Below, piece after piece: positions 16,681 to 25,059 of a stretch of 64,000 nt of DNA; the first letter of the stretch is position 1, and each line of letters starts with the position of its first letter. Below the pieces are notes generated by a model. It was not told where the DNA came from. It did not search any database and was given only the letters and a program-made list of their open reading frames with translations. The DNA is from Streptomyces fuscichromogenes. Lineage in GTDB: Bacteria; Actinomycetota; Actinomycetes; Streptomycetales; Streptomycetaceae. The translations under genes and the position numbers were made by a program. The stretch is from contig NZ_BMML01000033.1 of the NCBI RefSeq assembly GCF_014645815.1, forward strand, positions 1 through 64,000, given 5' to 3'.

Positions 16681-17219
16681 CAGACGAACGTCACGCGCGC
16701 GACGACGGCCAGCAACTCGCCCGCGTCGCCCGCGGCCTCCACCGCTCGCGGGTCGGCCTCCTTGACGGGGCCGACGACCAGGACATGCTGGACCTGGTCG
16801 AGCAGCGACCACCATTCCGCCGGCAGGCTCACCATCTCCGCAGCCCGCCACAGCTCGATGTCGTCCTCGCCGTCCGGGCCGACGTGGACCAAACCCTTCA
16901 GGGACCGGTCGGCGATGTTGGCGCGCAGCCGCCAGTGCGGGTCCATGCCCGGCATCCCGTGCAGGTCCCAGTGCTCCCAGTCGGTGCGCCGCTCCAGGTC
17001 CTGGATGCCGGCTCCCTCGGTCTCCGAGTACAGGGTGAGCATCGGCATCGGCTGGCCCTCGGGCGTCGCCGTCTCCCCGATGAAGAGCCCGTAGTTCTCC
17101 GCCAGGTGGTAGGTGTCGATGCCGTTCAGGTCCGGGGCGAGGTCGGCCAGGGTGAACGTCTTGATCCCGGCCTCACGGAGGGCGTCCGTGGGGCCGGCCG
17201 GGCGCTGGCGCGGGGGCAC
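16680..17219 (-). CDS. Unknown acidic protein
   Basis: About 179 residues from GTG 17219; a longer ATG 17285 start would overlap 113 bp of the preceding gene in another frame and looks like shadow sequence. The product is rich in D/E/W with motifs such as TYHLAENYGLFIGE and LPAEWWSLLDQVQHVLVVG. No recognised domain. Start position uncertain. Confidence 0.5.
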   Translation of the reverse strand: MPPRQRPAGPTDALREAGIKTFTLADLAPDLNGIDTYHLAENYGLFIGETATPEGQPMPMLTLYSETEGAGIQDLERRTDWEHWDLHGMPGMDPHWRLRANIADRSLKGLVHVGPDGEDDIELWRAAEMVSLPAEWWSLLDQVQHVLVVGPVKEADPRAVEAAGDAGELLAVVARVTFV

Positions 17220-18144
17220 CTGCCAGCGCAGCCCCGGAGTCGTCCCAGAGGTCGAGCGCCTCCTCCAGCAGGTCCTCGGCGTCATCCTCGTCGAGTTCGG
17301 CGACGGCCCGCAGGACGGCCTCGGCGCCGCAGGTGCGGAACTTGCCGTGCGCCTGCTCGATCCACGCCCGGGCGGCCGGACCGGCGGCCGTCTCCTGGAG
17401 CGGTGTGTGCGCCGGAGTCAGGAAGACGGCGCCGGCGAGCCCAGCGAGGGTGGCCCGGTCGTCGACGACCTGCGGGGTGAGTTCCGCCTGGCACGACGCG
17501 CATCCGGCCCAGACCGCGCTGACCACCCTGGTCGCCAGGGTGTGGTTGATCTGCCAGCCGTCGACGTACGGCAGCATCCCCTCCATCAGCCCGGTGTCGG
17601 GCTCGGCATGGGCGTGCGCAGCATCCGGCCCGTCCGTCCCGACGAACTTGATCATGTCGGCGATCTGCTCTTCGGGCACACCGCCTGCGGCCCAGTGGTC
17701 GAGCGCGTCCTCCAGGAGCTCCGAGACCTGCGCATCCGTCATCGCCTCAACCGCCGCGAGCGCCTCGATGCCGCTGTTCTGGGCCTTCGCGTCGCGGGCC
17801 AGCGGAGCCCAGTCACGCGTAGTGGCGGAGGCGAACACCCCTGCGGTGGGCGCCAGATCGAAGGCGACCCCGGCGAGTGCCGCAAGCGTCGGCCGGTCCT
17901 GCCTCGCCTTCGCCGCCAGCGACGTCTGGCACGGCCCGCACCCGGCACGGCACGCGGCGACGAGCCGGGCGGCAAGGTCGAGGTCGAGCACCCGCCCGGC
18001 GCCGTGCGGCACCAGGGACAGGACGGTCATGTCCGGGAGCGGTTCGTGCGTGTGCAGGGTGTTGGTGACCGAAGGCTGGTGTCCCGCCCCCGTGCGCTGC
18101 GCCCTCTGCTTGGCGCGCTTCTTCTTCCCGTGATTCTGGACCAC
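17173..18144 (-). CDS. CxxC protein built from two internal repeats
   Basis: A 323-residue protein; GTG 18144 with GGGAGA at 6-nt spacing is preferred over upstream ATGs. A very basic N-terminus (KKKRAKQRAQR) precedes two related ~100-residue units, each containing a CxxC (AGCGPC and AGCASC), then TLAxLAGxxF, and ending in SELLEDALDHW or EDLLEEALDLW. The cysteines may bind a metal as a pair. Internal duplication is clear; the function is unknown. Confidence 0.55.
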   Translation of the reverse strand: MVQNHGKKKRAKQRAQRTGAGHQPSVTNTLHTHEPLPDMTVLSLVPHGAGRVLDLDLAARLVAACRAGCGPCQTSLAAKARQDRPTLAALAGVAFDLAPTAGVFASATTRDWAPLARDAKAQNSGIEALAAVEAMTDAQVSELLEDALDHWAAGGVPEEQIADMIKFVGTDGPDAAHAHAEPDTGLMEGMLPYVDGWQINHTLATRVVSAVWAGCASCQAELTPQVVDDRATLAGLAGAVFLTPAHTPLQETAAGPAARAWIEQAHGKFRTCGAEAVLRAVAELDEDDAEDLLEEALDLWDDSGAALAGAPAPAPGRPHGRPP

Positions 18145-18616
18145 AGCAGTTCTCCCATCAGGGGTGCAGCGGTTACCCATGACCCGATGCACGCGAGGGA
18201 ACTGGTGACAGACGCGGGCATGCAGTGGTGCGTCGGTGACGACGTCGGTGGTGCTCTCCGCACTGATGCGCTGGGACCGGAGTCCTGGCACCTTCATCCT
18301 CAGATCGCCCCAGTCATGGGCTAGAGGCTGGCTTGGGCCCGTGCGCGGCCGTACGAAAGACGATACCGGCGCCCACTGACAGAGGCAGCGAATACCCGTC
18401 AGATCCGCTCGAACGAGGAGCCGGGCATGAGCCCCCTTCTCCCCTGCTCTTCGGGAAGAAGATGGCGGACAGGGCGTATGCCCAAGGTCGGGCGAAATCG
18501 TGGCTGGCGGGGCTGGTGCGACGCGGTCACGAGGAAGTTCGAGGAGACCGCGCCTACCGCCCGTTCCCCGCGAGATCTCCGGGCCGCCCGACGCTGCCGA
18601 AGTGGCCGAAGCGCGG

Positions 18617-18760
18617 GACCGTCACGGAGACCCGGTACGCACCCGCTGTCAGCGGGTCGAACCGGGACCGTCACGGAGACCCGGTACGCACCCGCTGTCA
18701 GCGGGTCGAACCGGGACCGTCACGGAGACCCGGTACGCACCCGCTGTCAGCGGGTCGAAC
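18617..18760. repeat. Three tandem 49-bp repeats, each with a 17-bp palindrome
   Basis: Repeat units begin at 18617, 18666 and 18715 and are essentially identical. Each contains ACCCGCTGTCAGCGGGT (8-bp arms, one central base). The last palindrome lies directly upstream of TAACAT (18761), a -10 hexamer 7 nt before the ATG of the next gene. This reads as a triplicated operator/promoter. The rest of the 18145-18773 interval holds no convincing gene. Confidence 0.75.
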
Positions 18761-18773
18761 TAACATCCAGGGC

Positions 18774-19211
18774 ATGAGCACTCCCGCCACCGCAAACGAG
18801 GACAAACAGTTCAACCCGAAGGAGTTCCCCGGAGAACTGCTTGCCGCCCAGCTCAAGCTCGCCGAGCTGTACGCCGCACTCCATGCTCACCAGGCGCGGC
18901 TTCCCTGGTCACGTGATGCGGATGGCGGGTGGCCGGCCGAGCCGGAGCGGTGGTACCGGCACGGACGCCCGGAGACGCCCGGCTGGAAAGAGGCCGACGC
19001 CGCGACGTACGACGAACTGTGGGCAGAACTCCGCAAAGCGGCCGCGATCGTGCAGGGCCACGGGCACTGGAAGCTGTGCATGCAGAACGGTGTCGAGGGT
19101 GCCGCCCTGGTCGCCGTGCGGCAGGCTCTCAAGAACGCGAAGGGCGCGGTCCCCGCCCCCAAGGGCGACGAACCCGCCCTCGGTCCGGACGACGTCGAGT
19201 CGGCTGCTTGA
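18774..19211 (+). CDS. Unknown protein behind triplicated operators, probably leaderless
   Basis: A 145-residue protein. ATG 18774 is 7 nt after a TAACAT -10 box and has no ribosome-binding site, so the mRNA is probably leaderless. The frame is also open upstream, but that part runs through the repeats and is not protein-like. The sequence is helical with conserved-looking Trp residues (EPERWYRHG, YDELWAELRKAAAIV). No family recognised. The palindromes predict control by a dimeric repressor. Confidence 0.6.
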   Translation: MSTPATANEDKQFNPKEFPGELLAAQLKLAELYAALHAHQARLPWSRDADGGWPAEPERWYRHGRPETPGWKEADAATYDELWAELRKAAAIVQGHGHWKLCMQNGVEGAALVAVRQALKNAKGAVPAPKGDEPALGPDDVESAA

Positions 19212-19275
19212 GCCCCGCAGCTGGCGCATGCCGGCTCCGGGATCTTCGCACCCGTCCGGCACGGGACACCGCGCC

Positions 19276-19338
19276 GGTTTACCTGGGGCGCTGCACGGCA
19301 TGGGTGGCGTCGGTAAGTCGCGGATCGCACGCGAATGA
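19276..19338 (+). pseudogene. Relic of a STAND NTPase P-loop
   Basis: A 20-residue frame ending in a stop reads LPGALHGMGGVGKSRIARE, the P-loop region of NB-ARC/STAND proteins. Nothing of the rest of such a protein is in frame. The surrounding 19212-19656 region also contains a second coding-like fragment at about 19350-19460 (TTAVSFDFSLFTKRDNNAIG) without a start. The whole interval appears to be gene debris. Confidence 0.5.
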
Positions 19339-19656
19339 GAACGTCGGCATAGTTCTGGCAGTGGATACATCAGGGCGGCACCACCGCCGTCTCCTTCGAC
19401 TTCTCGCTCTTCACCAAGCGTGACAACAACGCGATCGGCGAGCTCGGAGGGGCGGTACCGGCCTGCTCGCGGGTGCCGTGCCGGGCACGGACACCGCATT
19501 GTCAGACCCTGCCTGTAGCGTCGTGTTCAGGGACTCGCGGCACACGCCAAAGGAGCCCTGGATGCGCGGACTTTGCTTGCCGGCTGGCCGCACACCAGGG
19601 CTCCCGGTGTGTCCCGGGTTCTCCACCCCCACTGGTAGCGGCAGAAGGAGAAACCC

Positions 19657-19797
19657 TTGACTGACATTCCCGAAGCTACACGATGCCTCGGACAACGCCC
19701 CCGAACAGGGAAAACGGCAGTGGTCGCCGTCGTCGGCCTTTACGGACCGCCCGGCGACGGTGATGCCGAGCGGACGGGGATGCCGGCCGTCCGATGA
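19657..19797 (+). CDS. Small protein, 46 residues
   Basis: TTG 19657 follows AAGGAGAAACCC, a strong ribosome-binding site. The stop overlaps the ATG of the next gene (ATGA). The product contains GKTAVVAVVGLYGPPGDGD. No family recognised; coupling to a membrane protein suggests a two-gene unit. Confidence 0.4.
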   Translation: MTDIPEATRCLGQRPRTGKTAVVAVVGLYGPPGDGDAERTGMPAVR

Positions 19798-20060
19798 CCA
19801 TGCTCGTGATCACCCCCGGTCTGCTGCTCATCGTGATGGTGGCGGGGGCCGTCGGGTTCGGCGTCTACCAGAACTCGAAGAAGAACAGCACCAGGCTCCC
19901 GGCCACGGGAGACCTGGGCGCCGCGATCGGTGCCGCCGTGGTCGTGGCGGGGCTCCTCGTGGCGCTCGGGTGGGCGGCCGTGCCTCCGAGCACGGTCGGC
20001 CCCGCCACCGGCGGTGGCGTCCCCACGTGCTCGTCATCCTCCACCGCTGGCGGGTGTTGA
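19794..20060 (+). CDS. Small membrane protein, two transmembrane helices
   Basis: An 88-residue protein with helices at about 4-24 (VITPGLLLIVMVAGAVGFGV) and 42-62 (GAAIGAAVVVAGLLVALGWA), joined by a short polar loop. The tail is low-complexity (SSSSTAGGC). Translationally coupled to the preceding small gene. Function unknown. Confidence 0.5.
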   Translation: MTMLVITPGLLLIVMVAGAVGFGVYQNSKKNSTRLPATGDLGAAIGAAVVVAGLLVALGWAAVPPSTVGPATGGGVPTCSSSSTAGGC

Positions 20061-20133
20061 AGGGCACGCAGGTTGGCCCGCGCGGGGGCCGGGCGGCACG
20101 CAGCCGTCCGCCCCCCCACGCACATGGAGGTAC

Positions 20134-20283
20134 ATGGCAGAGCACGGCGGCGACGCGGAACGAGGCCCGCGCAAGCCGCCCGGCCTGGTTCAGGCACTGC
20201 GCAGCCGGGTGACCGTGACCACGGCGTGGCGGGTCGTCCCCGCGAGGACTTCGACCACCAGCCCGGACGTCGTGGTGGTGTAG
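20134..20283 (+). CDS. Possible small gene overlapping the ligase 3' end
   Basis: ATG 20134 with GGAGG at 3 nt; 49 residues, basic centre (ERGPRKPPGLVQALRSRV). Its second half is antisense to the end of the DNA ligase gene, so it may not be real. Confidence 0.25.
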   Translation: MAEHGGDAERGPRKPPGLVQALRSRVTVTTAWRVVPARTSTTSPDVVVV

Positions 20284-21068
20284 GACTCCCCCGAGTTGGT
20301 GCGGGCGGAGCGTGGCGGCCCGGTCGCGGCCAGGTGCGCCGCGACCTGCGCCGCGAGCGGCGCCGTCAGGGACTGGGTAAGCGCGATACGTCCGCCGGGG
20401 AGCCGGACGGCGAGTGCGCGCGGCCGGGCGCCCGGGCCGGTGTAGCCGACGACATCGGCGTCCACGGTCTCGGCGTGACGGATCTTCTTCCAGATCCGGC
20501 CCGGCTTGTAGACGGAGGTGGCCCTCTTGGCGACGACGCCTTCGATGCCCTGCTCCGGGAGTTGTTGGTACCAGGTCATGGCCACCGCCGGGTCGTCGGT
20601 CATCGGTACCAACTGGATCGGCGGCTGGACGTCGTGCTCCCGCAGCAGGGTGGCGAGCAGGGCACGCCGGTCGTCGTACGGCCGTGCCCGTACGTCTCCC
20701 TGTTCGGGGTGGAGCAGGATGTCCCAGGTCGTGAAGTGGGCGGGCAGGTCTTCGGCGAGGCGGCGCGCCCGGGCCGGAGCGGACAGGGCACGCGACTGCG
20801 CCGCCCCGAAGTCGATCCTCCCGTGGGCGTAGATCACGGCCTCGCCGTCGAGAACCGTGCCCGGCGGGAGCATGTCGAAGGCCGCCCGGGCCAGGTCCAT
20901 CCACACCGCGGTGACGTCGCGCCCCGAGCGGGCCTGCAGCCGCACGGTGTTCCTCTCCCGCCAGACGACGGTCCGGTGGCCGTCGAACTTCATCTCGTAC
21001 CGCCAGCCCGTCCCGACCGGCAAGGTCGGGACGAGTTCGGCGAGCGCGACGTCGACGGGGAATTCCAC
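20190..21068 (-). CDS. ATP-dependent DNA ligase (LigC/LigD-like catalytic domain)
   Basis: A 292-residue protein matching the adenylation domain plus a short OB-fold. Motif I is EMKFDGHR, with the AMP-accepting Lys at residue 27; GTVLDGEAV is motif III, EGVVAKR is motif IV and RIWKKIRH is motif V. It seals nicks using ATP and is usually stand-alone or part of a break-repair set; no Ku or primase domain lies beside it. It is on the strand opposite the polymerase set at 21.7 kb, and the two together suggest a DNA-repair module. Confidence 0.9.
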   Translation of the reverse strand: MEFPVDVALAELVPTLPVGTGWRYEMKFDGHRTVVWRERNTVRLQARSGRDVTAVWMDLARAAFDMLPPGTVLDGEAVIYAHGRIDFGAAQSRALSAPARARRLAEDLPAHFTTWDILLHPEQGDVRARPYDDRRALLATLLREHDVQPPIQLVPMTDDPAVAMTWYQQLPEQGIEGVVAKRATSVYKPGRIWKKIRHAETVDADVVGYTGPGARPRALAVRLPGGRIALTQSLTAPLAAQVAAHLAATGPPRSARTNSGESYTTTTSGLVVEVLAGTTRHAVVTVTRLRSA

Positions 21069-21114
21069 AGCCTCAGACTCCGACCACGACGGTCCGGATG
21101 CACGTGGAGGGGGC

Positions 21115-21351
21115 CTACCGAAGCAGGGGCATCACCGTCTTCACGATCAGCGCGACCGGTGTGTCCTGGGCGGCCAGAGCGGTGCCGTAGGCGATCGCGA
21201 CGTGCTCGATCGCCTTCATCGCGGCGCACAGAACGCGGGCCTGGTGCTCGGTGAGCTCGTCACCGGCATCGACGGCAAGCGAGGTGAGGGCGATCGTCGC
21301 GAGGACGACGAGCGCCGCGAGCAGCGCGAGGTGCTGGAACGGATGTGGCAT
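21115..21351 (-). CDS. Small secreted or membrane protein
   Basis: 78 residues from ATG 21351; residues about 6-26 form a hydrophobic helix (HLALLAALVVLATIALTSLA) that could be a signal anchor. The remainder is helical with a single Cys. Located 46 bp upstream of the ligase gene on the same strand, possibly co-transcribed. Function unknown. Confidence 0.45.
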   Translation of the reverse strand: MPHPFQHLALLAALVVLATIALTSLAVDAGDELTEHQARVLCAAMKAIEHVAIAYGTALAAQDTPVALIVKTVMPLLR

Positions 21352-21528
21352 GACTGCCTTTCCGGGCCGGACAGTCGCCGACCTCACCCCTTCCGCCGAG
21401 AAGCAGCCGCCGTACAGGATCGAAAGACAAAGTGAGATGCACGTCACACTCGCGATTTCCGGCCTCTGAACCACTGCCGTCCCGCTCCTTTCGGTCGGCG
21501 TGCGCCTGGGACACCATCACCACAGCTG

Positions 21529-21546
21529 TTCGCACACCTGTGCGAA
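21529..21546. promoter_or_regulatory. LexA-box-like palindrome before the mutasome operon
   Basis: TTCGCACACCTGTGCGAA is a perfect 18-bp palindrome. Compared with the actinobacterial LexA box (TTCGAAC-N4-GTTCGAA) it differs by one symmetric base change in each arm. It overlaps a possible -35, with GTTATG 17 bp further on. A LexA-like gene lies 5 kb downstream, so DNA-damage control of the polymerase operon is a reasonable inference. Confidence 0.55.
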
Positions 21547-21687
21547 TTAGAGTTATGGTGGATACCTGGAGAGAACGCAGGTCAGGGAGGGGCGCGACAG
21601 ACAGGAGGTGCAGGCCGTGGATTTACTCATCTGCGCGTCGCCTCCGGCTACAGCGCCCGCTACGGCGCCTCCCTCCCCGGCGCCCTC

Positions 21688-24600
21688 GTGCAGCGCGCCG
21701 CCGAGCGCGGGATGACGACGCTCGCACTGACCGACCGGGACACCGTCGCGGGCACGGTCCGCTTCGCCAAGGCCGCCGCGGCCGCCGGGATCCGCCCCGT
21801 TTTCGGGGTCGACGTCGCCGTCGCCCCGCTCACCCCGCCGGACCCAGCAGCCGGCCGGCCGCGTACGCCCGTGCGCGGCGGTGCACACGTGGTCGAGCCG
21901 CCGCTGCGTATCACCCTGCTCGCGCAGAGCTCGGCCGGGTGGGCACGGCTGTGCCGCCTGGTGTCCGCCGCGCACGCCGAGGCCGACGGCGCGGCGCCGG
22001 TCGTCTCCTGGGCCGCTCTGCGTACCTACGCCGACCAGGACCTGGTGGTACTGCTCGGCCCGTCCTCCGAACCGCTGCGCGCGCTGTCCGTCGGCCGCTC
22101 CGACGTCGCCGAGCAGCTGCTTGCCCCGTGGCGCGAGCTGGCTGGGGAGCGGCTGCGGCTGGACGCCGTGTATCTGGGGCGGCAGGGCACGGGGCCGGGA
22201 TCACTGCGGCTAGCCGCCCGCACGATGGGCCTGGGTGACCAGGTCGGGGTGCGTACGGTGCTGACCAACGCCGTCCGCTACGCCGATCCCAGCCAGCACC
22301 GGATGGCCGACGTCCTGGACGCGGCCCGCCTGCTGCGGCCCGTCGACCGCCGGGTGCTGGACAGCGGCGAACGGTGGCTCAAGGGCCCGGCCGCCATGGC
22401 CGACGCCGCCGAGCAGATCGCCCGGGCCGCCGGCGGCGATCCCGCCCGGGCTGCGCGTCTGCTGGCCGAGACCGAGACCACCGGCCAGTCCTGCACCCTC
22501 GCCCCGGCCGATCTCGGGATCGGGCGGCGGCACTTCCCCGAACCCGCCGTCGTGGGCGCCGGCGAAGAGGCCGACTCGGCGATGCGGCTGCTGCAGCAAA
22601 GGTGCGAGGCCGGGATGGTCGTGCGCGGCCTGGACAGGGACGAGCACGCCGTACGGCAGCTCGACTACGAGCTGGAGGTCATCGGCCGGAACTCGTTCGA
22701 ACCGTACTACCTCGCCGTCGCCCAGGTGGTCGCCGACACCCGGGCGCTCGGGATCCGGGTCGCCGCCCGGGGTTCTGGCGCCGGGAGCATGGTCAACCAC
22801 AGCCTTTTCATCGCCACCGCCAACCCCCTTGAGCATCACCTGCTGTTCGAACGGCACCTAAATGACCGCCGCCGGTCACTCCCGGACATCGACCTGGACG
22901 TCGAGTCCGAGCGACGCCTGGAGGTGTACGACGCGATCATCAAGCGGTTCGGCAAAGAACGAACGGCGGTCACCGGTATGCCGGAGACCTACCGGGCCCG
23001 CCACGCCCTGAGGGATGCCGGGCTCGCCCTCGGACTGCCGCCCCAGGTCGTCGGCGACATCGCCAAGGCCTTCCCGCACATCCGAGCGCGCGACATCCGC
23101 TCAGCCCTCCACGAGCTCCCCGAGCTGCGGCAACTGGCAGCACGGGCAGCCAAGTTCGGACCGCTGTGGGAACTCGCCGAGGGCCTGGACGCGCTTCCCC
23201 GCGGGTACGCCATGCACCCGTGCGGGGTGATCATCTCCAATATGTCCCTGCTGGACCGGCTGCCGGTGCAGCCGACGCCGGCCGGCTACCCGATGGTGCA
23301 GGCCGACAAGGAGGACGTCGAAGACCTCGGGCTCCTGAAACTGGACGTGCTGGGCGTCCGGATGCAGAGCGCGATGGCGCACGCCGTAGCCGAGATCCGT
23401 CGTACTACGGGGCGGGCCCTCGATCTCGACAACCCCGACCACGTGTCCCTCGACGACCCGAAGGCCTTCGACCTCATCCGGCGCAGCGACACCGTCGGCC
23501 TCTTCCAGCTGGAGAGTTCTGGGCAACAGGATTTGGTGGGGAGGCTGCAGCCGCGGCACATGCAGGACGTCATCGCCGACATCTCGCTGTTCAGACCAGG
23601 CCCTGTATCGGGCGGCATGCCCGCGATCTTCATTGCGGCTCGGCACGGCGCGGCACCCCGGTACCCGCACCCGGACCTGGAGCCGATCCTGGCCGACACG
23701 TATGGCGTGGTGATCTGGCACGAGCAGATCATCGCGATCCTCGCCCGGATGACCGGCTGCGACCGGGCCGCCGGCGACGTCGCCCGCCGCGCCCTCGCCG
23801 ATCCCGACCGCCTGCCCAAGGTCGAGGACTGGTTCCGCCGAACCGCGGGCGAGCGCGGCTACAGCACGGCCGTGCTCGACGAGGTGTGGGAGACCGTCGC
23901 TTCGTTCGGGGCGTATGGCTTCTGCAGGGCGCACGCGGTCGCGTTCGCCGTACCCGCCCTCCAGTCTGCCGTGCTCAAGGCCCGCTACCCCGCCTTCCTG
24001 TACGCCGGGCTGCTGGAGCACGACCCGGGGATGTGGCCGCGCCGGGTGATCGTGGCCGACGCCCGCCGCCACGGCGTGCCGATCCTGCCGGTCGACGTCA
24101 ACCACTCCCACACCCAGCACCGGGTCGAACAGACCGGCCAGGGCTGGGGCGTGCGCCTCGCCCTGTCCACCGTCAAGGGCATCACCGCCGCCGAGGGCGA
24201 CCGGCTGGTCGACGGGCAGCCGTACACCGGTCTGCAGGACCTGTGGCAGCGGGCCCGCCCTTCGCTCCCCCTCGCCGAGCGCCTGATCCGGATCGGCGCG
24301 CTCGGCCCTCTCGCAGGGGAGCTCACACGACGGGACCTGCTGCTCCAGGCCGCTGAACTACACCGCCAGTCCCGCAGCCGCGGTACCACCGACGGGCAAC
24401 TGCCCCTGGGCGGCGAACTGGTGACCGCCGCCCCGAGCGGCCTGCCGGAGATGACCAGCCGGGACAAGCTCGGCGCGGAACTGGAAACGCTCCAGATCGA
24501 CGTCACCCATCACCTGATGGACTTCCACCACCGACTCCTGCGCGAGCTCGGCGCGACCGACGCCGCCCACCTGCGCGGCATGGTCCCCGGACAACAGGTC

Positions 24601-25059
24601 CTCGTCGCCGGCGTCCGGGCCTCCACCCAGACCCCGCCCATCCCGAGCGGCAAGCGGATCATCTTCTGCACGCTGGAAGACGGCTCCGGACTCGTCGACA
24701 TCGCCTTCTTCGAGGACTCCCACGAGGCCTGCGCGCACACCGTGTTCCACTCCGGTCTGCTGTTGGTCCGCGGCACCGTCGAAGCCCGCGGCCCGCGCCG
24801 CACCGTGGTCGGCACCATGGTCTGGGACCTGGACGAGGTGGCCGCCGCCCGACGCGACCACGGCCCCCAGGCCGCCCTCGACCTGCTCGGCCGTACCGCG
24901 CCCGCCCCCACCCCGGCCCAGCAGGCCCCGCCACAGCGGACTCTCGCCGACGGCACCGCCGGAGCGCTGCTCCACCCGTACGCCGATCTCCAGCCTGCCG
25001 GCAGCCGCTCGGCGGACCTGCGCCGACTCGGCCACCGAAGTCCAGGAAGCGCAGGATGA
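21688..25059 (+). CDS. dnaE2: DnaE2-type error-prone DNA polymerase III alpha subunit
   Basis: At least 1123 residues: PHP domain, polymerase palm/fingers, HhH and OB-fold. The palm carries PDIDLDVES with catalytic Asp residues near 22890; KRIIFCTLEDGSGLVDI is typical of the C-terminal OB region. The PHP start is THLRVASGYS, where metal-binding His residues of active PHP domains are replaced. Coding similarity begins at about 21619, but no ATG, GTG or TTG is in frame there; 21688 is the first usual start. A GTG at 21617 with an ideal AGGAGG is out of frame by one base, suggesting a small deletion or sequencing error. It overlaps the next gene by 4 bp. Confidence 0.9.
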   Translation: MQRAAERGMTTLALTDRDTVAGTVRFAKAAAAAGIRPVFGVDVAVAPLTPPDPAAGRPRTPVRGGAHVVEPPLRITLLAQSSAGWARLCRLVSAAHAEADGAAPVVSWAALRTYADQDLVVLLGPSSEPLRALSVGRSDVAEQLLAPWRELAGERLRLDAVYLGRQGTGPGSLRLAARTMGLGDQVGVRTVLTNAVRYADPSQHRMADVLDAARLLRPVDRRVLDSGERWLKGPAAMADAAEQIARAAGGDPARAARLLAETETTGQSCTLAPADLGIGRRHFPEPAVVGAGEEADSAMRLLQQRCEAGMVVRGLDRDEHAVRQLDYELEVIGRNSFEPYYLAVAQVVADTRALGIRVAARGSGAGSMVNHSLFIATANPLEHHLLFERHLNDRRRSLPDIDLDVESERRLEVYDAIIKRFGKERTAVTGMPETYRARHALRDAGLALGLPPQVVGDIAKAFPHIRARDIRSALHELPELRQLAARAAKFGPLWELAEGLDALPRGYAMHPCGVIISNMSLLDRLPVQPTPAGYPMVQADKEDVEDLGLLKLDVLGVRMQSAMAHAVAEIRRTTGRALDLDNPDHVSLDDPKAFDLIRRSDTVGLFQLESSGQQDLVGRLQPRHMQDVIADISLFRPGPVSGGMPAIFIAARHGAAPRYPHPDLEPILADTYGVVIWHEQIIAILARMTGCDRAAGDVARRALADPDRLPKVEDWFRRTAGERGYSTAVLDEVWETVASFGAYGFCRAHAVAFAVPALQSAVLKARYPAFLYAGLLEHDPGMWPRRVIVADARRHGVPILPVDVNHSHTQHRVEQTGQGWGVRLALSTVKGITAAEGDRLVDGQPYTGLQDLWQRARPSLPLAERLIRIGALGPLAGELTRRDLLLQAAELHRQSRSRGTTDGQLPLGGELVTAAPSGLPEMTSRDKLGAELETLQIDVTHHLMDFHHRLLRELGATDAAHLRGMVPGQQVLVAGVRASTQTPPIPSGKRIIFCTLEDGSGLVDIAFFEDSHEACAHTVFHSGLLLVRGTVEARGPRRTVVGTMVWDLDEVAAARRDHGPQAALDLLGRTAPAPTPAQQAPPQRTLADGTAGALLHPYADLQPAGSRSADLRRLGHRSPGSAG

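Noticed and set aside
18617..18760. CRISPR-like direct repeats
   Set aside because: The three units are contiguous 49-bp copies without unique spacers, and no cas genes are nearby; a triplicated operator fits better.
22374..22832. Alternative-frame proteins inside DnaE2
   Set aside because: Arg/Pro-rich shadow frames typical of high-GC DNA.
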